A DNA stretch of 64,000 nucleotides from Apostichopus japonicus (GCF_037975245.1 NC_092581.1:20608303-20672302); one strand, 5' to 3'; positions 21,889 through 33,470 are shown, counted from the first letter of the stretch. Program-made: numbers and translations. The notes: generated by a model from the letters alone, not told the origin.

Positions 21889-23562
21889 TGTATAAGCCCC
21901 CTGACATTCCAATATCCAATTTTAATGATGAACTGACAAGCCTAATGAATAATTTAAGTGTTGTCAGTAAGACTTGCTATATCTGTGGTGATTTAATATT
22001 ATTAAAAAGTGATCATGATTCTAATGTATCCAATTTCTTAGATTTAATGTATTCCCATTTTTATTTTCCACTTATTTCAAAACCAACTAGAATTACTCCA
22101 CAATCAGCCTCACTCATTGACAACATCTTTTGTAATGATACTTTTGTTAACTTAAGCTCGGGGATTCTATTATCAGACATAAGTGACCACTTGCCTGTTT
22201 ATTGTTGTAGGGATTTTAAGGCTCACTCATTACCATGCTCCAATAACTTTTTTTTACCAGTAAAGATTCTTTACGTAATATCAATTTAGAACTTTCTTCT
22301 ATTGATTGGAACCTATTCAACAATCTCCGAGATGTTGATACTGCATATAACGTTTTTGTTGATAATGCTAACAATATAATTTCTAAGCACTGTGTAGTTA
22401 AGCAATTTGAAAGTAAATCCAATACTATACGCTTACCTTGGATAACATCAAGTATTTTAACTTCAATTTCAAAAAAGAATAAATTATATAAAAGGTACCT
22501 TCTTAATCCTACTAGTACTAATAAAAGTAAATATACTCTTTATAAAAAATAAACTGACAAAAATTATCAGATTAGCATTGAAGATGTATTATGAAAATTG
22601 TTTCAAAGACAATAAAAATAATTTAAAGAAAACATGGGATACGATTAATAAAATTCTTGGTCGTACTTCAATCAATGCTCCAATTGATACAATTAAAGAT
22701 AATGATTTGTTAATTACAAATAAATTTGACATGGCCGAGAAATTTAATGACTTTTTTTCCTAATATAGGTAACAACCTTGCAAGTTCTATTCCCACTTGT
22801 CACTCAAAATTTACAGATTTTCTTACTGATAGTACCCCATCATCTCTATTTCTCTCACCAACCAACTCCTCTGAAAGCCCCTCTTACATATATTTTTAAT
22901 TTATCAATATCTACAGGTGTTGTTCCAACTCGTACTAAAGAAGCAAAAGTTATTCCAATTTTCAAAAGTGGTGATAAGCTATCTATTAACAATTACAGGC
23001 CCATCTCAGTTCTTTCATCTTTATCTAAACTTTTAGAACGTATAATATATAACCGTACTGTACATTTTCTAGACAAGAACAACATTATTACTGATAGACA
23101 ATTTGGATTTAGTAGGGGGCGTTATAGCTATGGCAGCTTTGGATGTATCACACTATATCATTAATGGCTTTAACAATAAGGAATATTCTTTGGGTGTACT
23201 TTTAGATTTATCTAAAGCCTTTGATACTGTCAATCATGGAATTCTCTTCAACAAATTGTATCATTATGGCATAAGAAGGGCTACATTTAATTGGTTTGTT
23301 AATTATCTATCTGGCAGACGCCAATGTGTACATATTGATAATCATTATTCTAATTTCAGTAAAATTACATGTGGAGTACCACAAGAGTCAATTGTAGGTC
23401 CACTGCTTTTCTCCTTGTATATAAATGATATTATAGATTGTTCAAACACCTTGTATTTTACACTTTACGCGGATGACACCAGTATACTGTATAAACACAA
23501 AGATATCAATCATGCTGCATCTACTATAAATTTTGAATTAGCTAAAGTCTCTAGTTGTTAGC
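21889..23562 (+). pseudogene. Non-LTR retrotransposon fragment, D1 (endonuclease and reverse transcriptase parts)
   Basis: The 5' part (21889-22230) encodes the C-terminal half of an AP-type endonuclease: ICGD, then SASLIDNIF and SDISDHLPV. After frameshifts, the reverse transcriptase fingers and palm follow: FKSGDKLSINNYRPISVLS, DRQFGFSRG, LDLSKAFDTVNHGILFNKLY, GVPQ(E)SIVGPLLFSLYIND and YADDTSILY. The order and motifs place it in the Jockey/CR1-like part of the non-LTR elements; I cannot name the clade. It is 5' truncated, has stops, and ends soon after the YADD motif, so there is no thumb or 3' UTR. In the palm motif GVPQG, the G is changed to E in this copy. Confidence 0.85.
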
Positions 23563-23569
23563 AGCTGCT

Positions 23570-23800
23570 AGCAATTAAAAAAAGGTTCTTGTGGTCTTAA
23601 TAATATTTCTGTTCAGTTTCTCCAAGAAATCGTTTTATTATAACTGCCCCTCTTACATATATTTTTAATTTATCCATATCTACAGGTGTTGTTCCAACTC
23701 GTACCGAAGAAGCTAAAGTTACTCCAATTTTCAAAAGTGGTGATAAGCTATCTATTAACAATTGCAGGCCCATCTCAGTTCTCTCTCATGTTTTACAGGG
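23570..23800 (+). pseudogene. Displaced LINE segment, D1
   Basis: Encodes parts (GSCGL-NISVQF, FKSGDKLSINN) that belong upstream of the palm motifs in an intact element, yet lies after them. The same arrangement occurs at 40200-40480 and 50300-50540, so the rearrangement predates the duplications. Confidence 0.7.
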
Positions 23801-23944
23801 AACATTATCCATATTGTGTTCATTTCTCGAGCTCTAAGCTGATCTTTGTGTGTTGAATATGTTCTTTCACGTACAATCGCCAGTCAAGATCAGTGACTCC
23901 ACAACCCAAGTTATATATATGATCAAGCCTAATGTTACATATAC

Positions 23945-24200
<256 letters not shown>

Positions 24201-24449
24201 GGTTGAAAGAAGTGTTTTTCTTGTTAATCAAAACCGAAAAATCAAATGGTTAGTTACTCATTATAGTACTGATATTTTGTGCTAAGTGACTCTACATTGG
24301 GCCTTTCACATGTTATATAATGTTTCATCTTTCACTGGCACACGTTTGAAATATTTTGCCTGATTTCATCATCTTAAAATAAAACATGATTCAGTTACAG
24401 CAGACAAGAAACAATGCTTTTCTTCAAATAAGACAATGATCCTACAAAC

Positions 24450-24638
24450 CTATGCAACAGGCATCTTCATAAGTCCATACACCATCAAGACACACTGCAA
24501 AGATGTTTGCTTTGAAATACCATCTATCAGGACAGTAATACATGATTTCAGTTCCATTTGGATACATCTTTCCTTCTGCAAAGTCAGGAATGCGGATTAC
24601 AAAGCCCGATAGGTTAGCGGGTGCACAACATTGTGAAG
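24450..24638 (-). CDS. CCP/sushi domain exon, D1
   Basis: The exon opens after CCTCCTACAAG in phase 1 and closes at ATAG|GTTTGTAGG in phase 1, 63 codons. It shows the CCP pattern of four cysteines with a Trp between the last two: SQCCAPA, MYYCPD, FAVCLDGVW, DACC. There is one extra cysteine beside the first (CC), and the normally conserved GLDLNGHMT stretch is changed to RWYFKANI, so this is the most diverged copy. CCP modules bind proteins in complement and adhesion receptors. A signal exon in matching phase lies 0.8 kb upstream (25477-25420); joining the two puts a plausible signal-peptidase site just before the domain. Confidence 0.75.
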
Positions 24639-24783
24639 CTTGTAGGAGGAACAAAACGATATTTAGATATTAATTTTAAAGGCAATGCTGACAGTCTTTC
24701 CAATACCATAAAAAATAAACATGATTCAACTACAGCAGACAAGAAACAATGCTTTTCTTCAAATATGACAATGATCTCACAAA

Positions 24784-24876
24784 CCTGTGCAATAAGCATC
24801 TTCATGGGTCCATACTCCATAAAGACACACCGCAGTCATGTGACCATTTAAATTCAATCCATCAGGACAGTCATTC
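24784..24876 (-). pseudogene. Truncated CCP exon, D1
   Basis: The C-terminal half of a CCP exon (DCPDGLNLNGHMTAVCLYG and VWTHEDAYC) with an intact donor. Its upstream half is replaced by the hairpin/AT module, so it has no acceptor and no first cysteine. It is 334 bp from the intact CCP exon, the same spacing as in D2 and D3. Confidence 0.75.
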
Positions 24877-24934
24877 ATGATCATACTCCATGAAGACACA
24901 CTGCAGTCCCAAATTATATATATTATCGAGCCTA

Positions 24935-25025
24935 ATGTTACATATACATGTTAGGATACCAGGGGAAATAATGGTCATCGTCGTTCGGCACAACAAGTAT
25001 TCAGCCAAGCGACGAAACAGTTGTC

Positions 25026-25081
<56 letters not shown>

Positions 25082-25100
25082 GTAATATATATATATAGCC
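24935..25100. repeat. Hairpin plus (TA)n module, D1 second copy
   Basis: Same stem-loop and AT run as at 23945. It cuts off the truncated CCP exon on its left side. Confidence 0.8.
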
Positions 25101-25419
25101 TATGTCTCTAATTTCGAAAGTTGTAAGCAAACAGTTCTTACACGTAGTTACTTTCGATTCCGTACAGTGAGGATGTTTGTGCTATAAGCGAATTGCAGAA
25201 GACCTTTACGATATGAATTTATGGGGAATCCATGGTTGCAGGTGCTATCAATTGTAGTTTTCAGTTTGTGGAAAATCTTGAAGTTCCGACTCTCCATCCG
25301 CCCCCCCCCCGCCCCTCCCATGCACCCATGTACTTCCCCTGTATATTGTATAATCAGGGACTTAAAACCCCGAGGTGGCCCAATGGTGAGCACAAAAAGC
25401 GGGAAGCCATATTCGCTAC

Positions 25420-25477
25420 CAATTACTGGCTGGAAAACAAGAAGAAAGAAGCAAACAGTATAAACATTCCTACGCAT
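25420..25477 (-). CDS. Signal-peptide exon of a receptor gene, D1
   Basis: The minus strand starts at ATG 25477 (context TAAAATGC) and encodes MRRNVYTVCFFLLVFQPVI, basic at the start with a hydrophobic core. It ends at ATTG|GTAGCG, a phase-1 donor. The next minus-strand exon, the CCP at 24638, enters in phase 1, and the junction yields an Ala-Ser at a reasonable cleavage position. This could be the start of the gene that ends with the transmembrane exon at 12.2 kb. A homologous sequence at 53075-53016 carries a 2-bp insertion. The evidence is structural only, with no promoter recognised. Confidence 0.5.
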
Positions 25478-25554
25478 TTTACACTTCTGACCTGAAATTT
25501 ATGCATGCTTGACAAATGAGTTTGAAACTCTTATGAAGGACAATTGTCTAACTA

Positions 25555-25975
25555 ATATTCATAATTACCATATCTGTGTGGTACTAACTTCAAAGAAGTT
25601 TAAGTAATGCTGAATTTTCAATTCACAGCAACTAACGATTCTTTGTCGATTTGAAGTTATATTAAGATATTCATACTGTCAAGCCCATTCATCTCAAACC
25701 CTCCAAGTCGATTGGAATTACGCAGAAAAATACCTAGACGCAGTTTTGTCAATACAAAGGATGCACATTGTGTATTGTCTCGTTATCGACCAGAGCTTCC
25801 CTTTGATAATCAAGTTGTCGATCAGATAACAAATTATGAAGGAAGTAGGCTTTACCTAGGAAATACGTTTTACTATGATCATTGCCTAAATTTGACACTT
25901 CAAAATTGTAAATAATGTCCAAGGGGTAAATTTCTTACATTTATCTATAGTAATTTCTGCCACGCCTTTGGTTAT
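25555..25975. repeat. Repeat A, copy 2
   Basis: Begins CATAATTACCATATCTGTGT and ACTTCAAAGAAGTTTAAG. It ends at TTTCTGCCACGCCTTTGG, where unique sequence follows and not a CysX exon. Confidence 0.8.
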
Positions 25976-26273
25976 TATTACAAGAGCATAAGAAATATGT
26001 GTTATCATGTAATCAACACTCACATTTGTAATGTACTTGTGAAAAGAAATTTTAGGAGGTTATCTTATATTCGAATGTCACACGTTACGCTGTCAGCTCA
26101 GTGAGAGAGATCATTTCAAAGAAATCATAATTAAGTGAAGATTATTATCCAATAAACAGTAAGCACGTGTAAATACCAGGTGCTGTAGACCCTTGATATT
26201 CAAATTTTAAACCAGCACTTTGATATTCAAGTATACTAATATGATGTTATATAAAGTGCTCTACATATCGATT

Positions 26274-26335
26274 GGTGTCGTAGTAGTATCAATAGGGGTG
26301 GTTGATATTTCCGTTGTTAATTCTCCTGTTGATGT
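26274..26335 (-). CDS. Possible Thr-rich terminal exon (secreted or stalk)
   Basis: After an ACATCAACAG acceptor, phase-1 entry encodes ELTTEISTTPIDTTTTPIDM and then TAG. The composition, almost half threonine, is typical of O-glycosylated stalks next to a membrane or of C-terminal tails. The EGF-like exon at 28003 donates in phase 1, so a transcript could splice here and end as a secreted form lacking the membrane anchor. No polyadenylation signal was identified. The short length makes this tentative. Confidence 0.3.
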
Positions 26336-26544
26336 AAAATCAATTTAGAGAAAGGGGTTCTTACAGCTTGTTACATTATCACACCAGTACGTATTGCATG
26401 TTTGTATTGTTAGAGAATTAAATAACACTACTCTCTTTTATGGGTCACTTAATATAAAAAGTACCAATTTACCACATACAAGGTGAAATAAAAAATTTGA
26501 ATAACTTCACTTGATCAAATCGTGTCACCATAATAACTACAAAC

Positions 26545-26940
26545 TAATATTCATAATTACCGTGTCTGTGTGGTACTAACTTCAATCACATTTAAGTAAT
26601 GCTGAATTTTCAATTCACAGCAACTAACAATTCTTTGTCGATTTGAAGTTATATTAAGAAATTCAAAGTGTCAAGCCCATTCACCTCAAACCCTCCGAGT
26701 CAATTGGAATTACGCAGAAATATGCCTAGACGCAGTTTTTTCAATACAAAGAAGCACATTGTGTATTGTCTCGTTACCGACCAGAGATTCTCTCTTTGGT
26801 AATCAAGTTGTCGATCAGATAAAAAAAAAATATGAAGGAAGTAGGCTTTACCTAGGAAATACGTTTTACTATGATCATTGCCTAAATTTGACATTTAAAA
26901 ATTGTAAGAATTTTCCAAGCGATACATATCTTACATTTAT
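26545..26940. repeat. Repeat A, copy 3
   Basis: Same block as at 25555, ending at CATTTATCCATATCGAG, where it joins the sequence shared with 12715. Confidence 0.8.
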
Positions 26941-26941
26941 C

Positions 26942-28095
26942 CATATCGAGAAATGACTAGAAGTTGTGAACATATATCATATGACAGTAAAGTGATCCCA
27001 CAACATCGGTGTTTACGTTGTTTGGCAGGGGTGATGTATATACTATATATATTTTCACCAACAGTCACTTATTATTATAACAATAAACTAACACGAGGCA
27101 CCAGTGTGATTATTCAGAGAAGTTTTAGAGACCTCGCTGGTAGTACAATGTTCAGTCTCAGTAGGATAAGTGTTGTATGTACTGTAAGTAACTCAAACTG
27201 TCAAATACATCCGATTCCTTTGCGTCAAAAGTGACAAATTTCAATACGAACAAAATTTCATTTATGAAATTAATGAAGCAACAAATAGTATTTAACGTTG
27301 TTCCCTGTGGTCAAAAATATTATATTTTGCATATTTTGTATGATCATTTAAGGTGGTTTGGTGAGCTGATACAAAATGCCACTTTTTGGTGGACAAAATG
27401 GAAATGAACCTCCCTGCGGTCACTTGTCATATCAATGACTGAAGACCGGCAACTTAGAGTGCGAGGTACACTCAGGCCCGTAGCACGGATGGATACAAAT
27501 AACGGGGCCCCTCCGTGAAGGGTACTGTGCCCCCAGCCATAGAGCAGAATATTGCTCTATGCCCCACCTCATCTGCGCCCACATCATGTGTACAAAAACT
27601 GCGTAAGTTACAGCACACAAGTTTTAGGCCCTCCTTAAGTTTTTCGTACCGCCTATAACTCAGAATTCCTGGCTAAGACTGTGTCAACTTTCCCTGATCA
27701 CTAGAGAAAGAAAAACAGATTTACGAATAATTTTTAAAGGAAATAAGGTGACTTCTGGCACCGTTACAACTGCTATTAAAATAGTATGTCTGAATTATTA
27801 TATTTCTTTCGAGAGGTACACTCACCCTTTTTAATCATGGCACCAATAAAATATTAAACTTGATATGTATGTATACATATAGATGGTTATTGCTATTTCA
27901 TGAAAGACTTGACTAGCTGTTATAGAGTTTCGATTAACACTTAAGGTGATTTTAATCTACTTTGGTTACAAAGTGTAGATACAAGAAAACTGTCATCTTT
28001 ACCGCATTCAATTCCGTGCCATGCAGGATTGCATTGATTCCGGTCAATGGTGAATTTTTTGCATCGGCATTCGTAATTCGTTCCATTGTGGTATA
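26942..28095. repeat. Segmental copy of 12715-13797
   Basis: Contains the complete version of the block, including an intact EGF-like exon at its right end. The central part has no gene I can support. Confidence 0.85.
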
Positions 28096-28158
28096 TACAA
28101 TAACCGTTCTCAGGATCACAGATGTCTGTTCCTTCTTTGCATGCGTTGTAAGACCCCT
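28003..28158 (-). CDS. EGF-like domain exon
   Basis: Acceptor TTTTTTTTAACACAG, phase-1 entry, 52 codons, donor TGCG|GTAAAG, phase-1 exit. Cysteines occur in the order C-x6-C-x6-C-x8-C-x-C-x10-C plus a final C: NACKEGTDIC, NGYC, YECRC, DRNQC, GIEC. The central C-x-C and the following loop are EGF-like, but the seventh cysteine and the Trp (NPAWHGIEC) are not standard, so it may be a variant or an EGF-related fold. It follows the SEA exons in transcript order, a placement seen in other membrane proteins with EGF-SEA-EGF stalks. Confidence 0.75.
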
Positions 28159-28687
28159 CTGTGTTAAAAAAAATATATATACCACCTAGTGTTCAATATA
28201 CAACCACCCCTTTGTCAATCGATATGTAGTATGTTATTCATCACAAACGTATAAACGACTGATGTAATATACCCTCAAGTGTAGCTTTAAAACATCAAGA
28301 TGGATCGTACAACACATACTACGATGCGTACCATTCATCTCAGTATACAGACTAACGTTGTTCGCAGGATTCTTAGTGAAGAATTGATACATAAACATTC
28401 GTTATCAGTGATTAGAAGTTTTGATGCTACCGTATCAGAAGGTGATATTGTTGATCAAGATTAACAACAACCCTAACCAACTAAAGACGTTGCATTACTG
28501 AAAAGCACAAACTTATGTCTATTTCTCAATGAATGAACAATATTTAACTTGCAAACTGTCTGGTCGCTGTAGCAGTTTATTAGATTTCATAAATTTAAAA
28601 ATATTAAAATATGCTCAATAATCTATGTAAAAATGTCAGACAAATACCTTCTTTTATTCTGAGGGTGGTTGATATTATAGTCTGAAC

Positions 28688-28870
28688 ATGGTCTATACAT
28701 CTTTAAATTTACTTTTCATCTTAAGAATTGCCGTTTCGTTGAATGGGTCTGACTTTTCTTTAACTACATGCAACGTAAAACACTCAGTCGATGGCTGCAG
28801 CCATTCCAAGCCAACGTTCTTAAAACTCGATTTATCGCACCATTCGGTTTTGAGTAGTTGCAATTTTTGA
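28688..28870 (+). CDS. Small plus-strand open frame with signal-like start
   Basis: Sixty codons from a good start context (GAACATGG). The first 20 residues (MVYTSLNLLFILRIAVSLNG) look like a signal peptide. The rest has three cysteines and a LKLDLSHHSV stretch reminiscent of the first leucine-rich repeat after an N-terminal cap. It may be a truncated LRR-type receptor fragment or chance. A 79-codon frame runs opposite. There is no further support. Confidence 0.2.
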   Translation: MVYTSLNLLFILRIAVSLNGSDFSLTTCNVKHSVDGCSHSKPTFLKLDLSHHSVLSSCNF

Positions 28871-29118
28871 TTTATTATTAACGTGTCGTTCATTCTTTCT
28901 TTTCTTTCATGCAACCATAAGAATGCTAACACAGTAGTGATGTTTTAGAGACGAACATATAAAAAGTTGATAATCTACTTATACTGTTTGGATAATTTCT
29001 TAATTATTGTAATATTTCTATATTGTTGCTATTGATTTTCTTTGTTTCAATTTGTGTCATATTAATTTGTTCTGAAGCAATAGCAAGATATACAAATGTA
29101 GAACAGCATCGGTAGTAC

Positions 29119-29335
29119 CTTCTGACGTTATCGATATCAAACGTAATCCAGACTGAGCTTCGCTCTGAATAAGTGTGTCAAAATCTTCAGGAGTTACCAT
29201 TGCCACACCTTCGTCATATCTCGTCACAACATCGGCAAGAATGGTGGTAACGTTTAACTTACGAATTGCTTCAACTTTACAAGAAACAAACCAACTATTG
29301 CACTTATCGTCGAATCTTGTGAACGTTTCTTCAAA
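29119..29335 (-). CDS. SEA-like domain, second exon
   Basis: The acceptor CGTATTCCACAG enters in phase 0; the donor GAAG|GTACTA exits in phase 1; 72 codons. The residues continue the domain begun at 30416: FEETFTRFDDKCNSWFVSC, VEAIRKLNVTTILADVV, a PEDFDTLIQSE helix and an ISITSEG end. The pattern (a helix, a central strand at the position of the usual G-S-V-V-V loop, then strand and helix) is that of SEA domains. The self-cleaving G-S-x-x-x motif is replaced by KLNVTTILA, so autoproteolysis is not predicted. SEA domains usually sit near the membrane in mucin-like proteins. Confidence 0.6.
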
Positions 29336-29339
29336 CTGT

Positions 29340-30306
29340 GGAATACGAGAAAGTTTAATGTGAAAATGGAAAAGAACAAGAACACGTTTGAAACGGTTGC
29401 TGCAAATTGCAATGTTTAAAAGCAAATACTATTATTGCATTAAAATGTGATAAAATTCAAATCAGTATTGAAAATTCAGATAAGTATGACGCAGACATCG
29501 ATCTGAACCACAATATTAATAATGATTAAAGTAAAATCTAAAGCAAAACAATTTGGAAGGATTGAAACTTGTTGAATTATATCTGCATATTTATCTTATA
29601 TCGTTGGGGTAAATTTCTTCCTTGGATACAAAAAGAGAATACGTTACATTCCATTTAATAATTGATAACGAATAAAACGACTGTTGGGTAGATAGTATTA
29701 ACATTTAATAGATCATGTTCTTAATGTGCATTTGCTTTTGTCAGTAAATAAGAGTGTCAGATAACATTCATATCGGTTTATGAGCTCTATATTGTCCTAC
29801 TAAGACCATGAAAATCCACCAGTAAATACCCATCGAATTGACGTGAAGCATAGCAATTTTATTTAACTGAGCAACACTTCATGAACTTAGAAAACTTCTT
29901 TTGCAACAAATGGATGACTAACCATTCTGTTTCTCCATGGTTGGCAATAAATATAAATAATTATAAATGTAATTTATTATCGTAGCAGATTGCTCAAAAA
30001 GTCTGATTTCAACAGATACCCTCAGAAATCTTACTTTCTTGCTATCTTATAGAATTTCAGATATCTTCTGCCTTTTGTTTTGTGTTAACAGAATACGTTT
30101 ATGCTATCCACGAATATTTGAGTAAACTAATATCGAGGGTAAATTCTTGCGATTGCATTTACCTGAGCTTCTTTTTAAACAAATAAGTGAGGAATCATTT
30201 TTTTGGGGTCAATATGTAGAATCTCTGTAAGTCAATATGTATTGTAGTGAATGGTAGAGATCGAGCTGATGTTTACATCTGCTTGACAAGGTAAATTGTT
30301 ACATAC
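29340..30306. other. Phase-0 intron inside the SEA-like domain
   Basis: AT-rich and free of recognisable repeats or exons. It is one of the few long single-copy stretches in the window. Confidence 0.5.
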
Positions 30307-30416
30307 CGCTGTAAATATTTTTTGTTCCCGTAAAAGGAATGTACACGAGGATTTGTTCGCAAAGTCATCTTTGTATGCAACCTCAAGCTGAAGAGAACTC
30401 CTAATGATACGTTCGA
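30307..30416 (-). CDS. SEA-like domain, first exon
   Basis: A pyrimidine-rich acceptor (CTTTTAACGATTTAG) enters in phase 1; the donor GCG|GTATGT exits in phase 0; 110 nt. It encodes ERIIRSSLQLEVAYKDDF followed by ANKSSCTFLL, matching the first strand, the Y-x3-L/F-x-N-x-S-S signature and the first helix of SEA domains. The two exons together give 109 codons, the usual length of a SEA domain, and the pair is phase 1 at both outer ends. It contains an unpaired cysteine (SSC). Confidence 0.6.
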
Positions 30417-30957
30417 CTAAATCGTTAAAAGAAGTAACAAGGAAGAAAAACTTTAATGCTTACATTAAATCGAATACGAGGTAAATACTTAGCTTATTTT
30501 TGAATAATATTATCGAAGTATACAATTCGAGAAATGTTGTTGTACATTTTGATCACTTTGTTAGTCACTTCCGGCAATTTATACAAAATGGATCTAAAGA
30601 TTTTGTTTACAACATTCGCTATTAAATTGCAGAATGAATTTTAAACAAATTAGATGGGCACACTCGCTAATTTGTTTTTTACTCTCTTTTTTTTGTATCT
30701 GAGAATGCACAAGATAGTTTTAGGATACTTAACTGACGAAATCTCTAAAGTAACAAGTTGGAACAAAATCTCATAAAACTGGCAAATATAAGCCTGCATA
30801 CCTTAATGTATTAATGTCATTTTGAAAGTAGTATCAAGCTGTGCGATTTTTTAATTTTAAATCCAATATGCAGATTTCAGCAAATTATCAGTAACCCGGT
30901 AAGTTGGAAGTTTTAAGAAGAATGATTTAGTCTACATGTAACAGTTTATATTCTCAC

Positions 30958-31071
30958 CTAAACACTTCCCATTTTGAAAGGTTTTACCCGGTGGGCATGC
31001 ACACGATCTAGTTTTTCTATCACAAGCAGATTTCTGTTCACTCTTGCAATCCGTTGATTTGGAACAGACAG
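30958..31071 (-). CDS. Six-cysteine EGF/EB-like module exon
   Basis: The acceptor ATGAATACAG enters in phase 1; TTTAG|GTGAGA exits in phase 1; 38 codons. Cysteines are spaced C-x5-C-x7-C-x6-C-x-C-x9-C, with ACPPGKTFQNGKC at the end, the usual signature of short EGF-like or EB modules. It lies between a CCP exon (32407-32219) and the SEA pair. Confidence 0.7.
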   Translation of the reverse strand: MSVPNQRIARVNRNLLVIEKLDRVHAHRVKPFKMGSV

Positions 31072-31079
31072 CTGTATTC

Positions 31080-32210
31080 ATGAAAGAAGATTAAAAGAAA
31101 GATGGATAATCACGATACTTTTCCCGATCACGATTTTTGTTTTTGTGAACCCTCATCATGGAGAAAACCTCGTGGCTTCTACGTTACCTGTAGAAGCATG
31201 CACCTCACTTTCGTTTCATTTTAGTGTCGTTTATATCCTCATAGAGGTGTTACAGACTGGTAACATTTTGAAATTATACAAAAAAGCATATTCGATAATG
31301 GCTATAGACGAAAAGGAGAAATAGGAAAGAAGAAATCAGAGAGAGGTCTTTTTTGTAGATGTTAGAAATCTTTCACACCTTTGTGCGGATATAAAGAGAA
31401 CAAACATGAAACAGAAGCTGTCTATACGATGATGAGAGCTGTCCAGTTTGAGCGAATCACTTTCATATTAATGTAACGTACTTACAAGGTACATCTGCGA
31501 GGATATGGCTCATTAGCTTCTGATCATTAAACCGCGTTGTGCGTTGAATACTCGGTATCATATCACATATGGTATACCATGACATACGCCTATAATCAAA
31601 AGCTAGGTCTGAATCAGATCAGCAGATCAATGATCAACACACACATACACGTATACTATATACTCTAAGATAAACATTTCATGAAACATTTTGTGTTCGC
31701 TAAAGGTGAGGAATAGGGCCACAGATCAACTGATGGTGACATGTATTCCTCAACTAGCCACAACTCTCATTTGAATAAAAATGATGAAAAATAAATTGAT
31801 CATAACTGCTTGGTTTGACATGTCGGTAAAGCACCTTCTTAAAAGTCATCCTCAATTATATTAAATCGTTTTAAGCCACAGAAATTTGCACTATGACCAT
31901 GGAATTTAAAAATGAGACTCTTTATCGATCATATCCTTCCAGCCGTTAATCAGGTGTTGGTCTGTTTCGACACGATAATAAAATCACTCTAGCACAAAGC
32001 AAAACGAAAATATCGATTCTACTATGGATCTATCCTAAAGGTAGCAACCGAAGTGATTCCAGCAGCAAAGGATGATACGTGAAGATCCTAAAGAAACCAG
32101 CTAGTCGGCATTAATGACCAGCTTACATAATGTTTCTGCAAAATATCGGATATTATGAACTACTAGTTACGTTTTTTTCTTATAGGATTGTTATGTTTCA
32201 TAAGGTAACG
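31080..32210. other. Intron, no exon seen
   Basis: Single-copy AT-rich sequence. A CGCAG...GTAAGT pair at about 31490 would bound only nine bases and is not called. Confidence 0.4.
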
Positions 32211-32218
32211 ATATTCAC

Positions 32219-32407
32219 CTGAACAACTCGGTACTGTTTCTACTATCCATCTTCCATAAAGACAAACTGCACTACTGCTTCCGTGCAGAATAAATCCATT
32301 TGGGCATGAGTAAGACACGCTTGATCCACTCTTTCCTTCGTCTTCTCCATTTTGGGGAGTTACTATTACATCAACATTGGCTGGCGCAGGGTTCTCACAA
32401 GGCGAAC
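32219..32407 (-). CDS. CCP/sushi domain exon, single-copy core
   Basis: Acceptor TTCATTTCAAG, phase-1 entry, 63 codons, donor TCAG|GTGAAT, phase-1 exit. The four CCP cysteines and the Trp are present: SPCENPAPANV, SYSCPNGFIL, SAVCLYGRW, PSCS. It is clearly diverged from the duplicated CCP exons in D1-D3 and is not flanked by the hairpin/AT modules, so it probably represents the older gene body. In transcript order it precedes the six-cysteine, SEA and EGF exons. Confidence 0.8.
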
Positions 32408-32439
32408 CTTGAAATGAATAAAATTGACATTCCATTTGC

Positions 32440-33025
32440 CATTGATATCAAATGATTTTTTGTTCAGTTTATTATGATGTGACGCCTTTTCGGTTAGAGC
32501 AATATTCCACATCGTTCGTTGAAACCCCCATTTCAACATATTGTCGCTGCTAACTCCAAATACGGTGGACTGAAAGAATTCTATGTTGACTGGCTTAATT
32601 AACCTTCTCTAGAACTTAGTGGCTCACAATAGGTGGTTTGTGCTGCTATCATGTTTACCATTACGCCACAATTTTGCTATTATATCTTTGAAATGTGATA
32701 CATTTATATATTTGAAATAACTGTCAATGTAAGTTCTAGGATTTCTTTAAAATGGATTTCATGATTAAATAAATGCTAAACCATGTTCAGAATATCGTGA
32801 TGACATTCACTCTGATGTTGTAAGATGTATCGACAAAATATCATCAAATTTGAGCAAAGAGTTTGAGTTTGAACCTCTTATTAAAGACAGTTGTTTATCA
32901 TGTGGCTGTATCTAATGAGGACTCACCACCAGGCCTATGTCCCTATGTCAGATCCTGCCAATTACAGTGTCCCAAAATCCTATCAGAAATAACCTCCTAC
33001 GATTCAAACTTCAGATAATTTTATC
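32440..33025. other. Intron, no exon seen
   Basis: Single-copy sequence between the core CCP exon and duplicon D2. Confidence 0.4.
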
Positions 33026-33029
33026 TACA

Positions 33030-33470
33030 AACTAATATTCATAATTACCGTATCTGTGTGGTACTAACTTCAATGAAATTTAAGTAATGCTGAATTTTCA
33101 ATTCACAGCAACTAACGATTCTTTGTTTCGTTATTGACCGGAGCTTCCCTTCGGTAATAAAGTTGTCGATCAGATAAAAAATATATGTAGGAAGTAGGCT
33201 TCACCTAGGAAATACGTTTTACTGTGATCATTCCCTAAATTTGACATTTAAAAATTGTAAGTATTTTCCAAGCGATGAATTTCTTACATTTATCTACAGT
33301 AAGTTCTGCCAAGCCTTTAATAGTGTAATAATGAGATACAAACGTAGTGGTTTGTGTCACTGCGTATAAAAACAAAAAATAATAATATACGATAAGAATG
33401 GTCAACTCTCCTTAAAGGCAGGTAAATTTTGTTGTAACAATGATTGATTTTGTAATTATATACGGTTACG
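33030..33470. repeat. Repeat A, copy 4
   Basis: Shortened by about 150 bp near 33127 relative to other copies; it leads straight into the CysX donor at 33474. Confidence 0.75.

Noticed and set aside
27080-27190. Minus-strand exon between EGF and TM exons (TYNTYPTETEHC-like, also at 12850-12965)
   Set aside because: A TTACAG acceptor is present, but the frame stops after 30 codons without a clear donor. The copies differ at five residues, with no sign of constraint.
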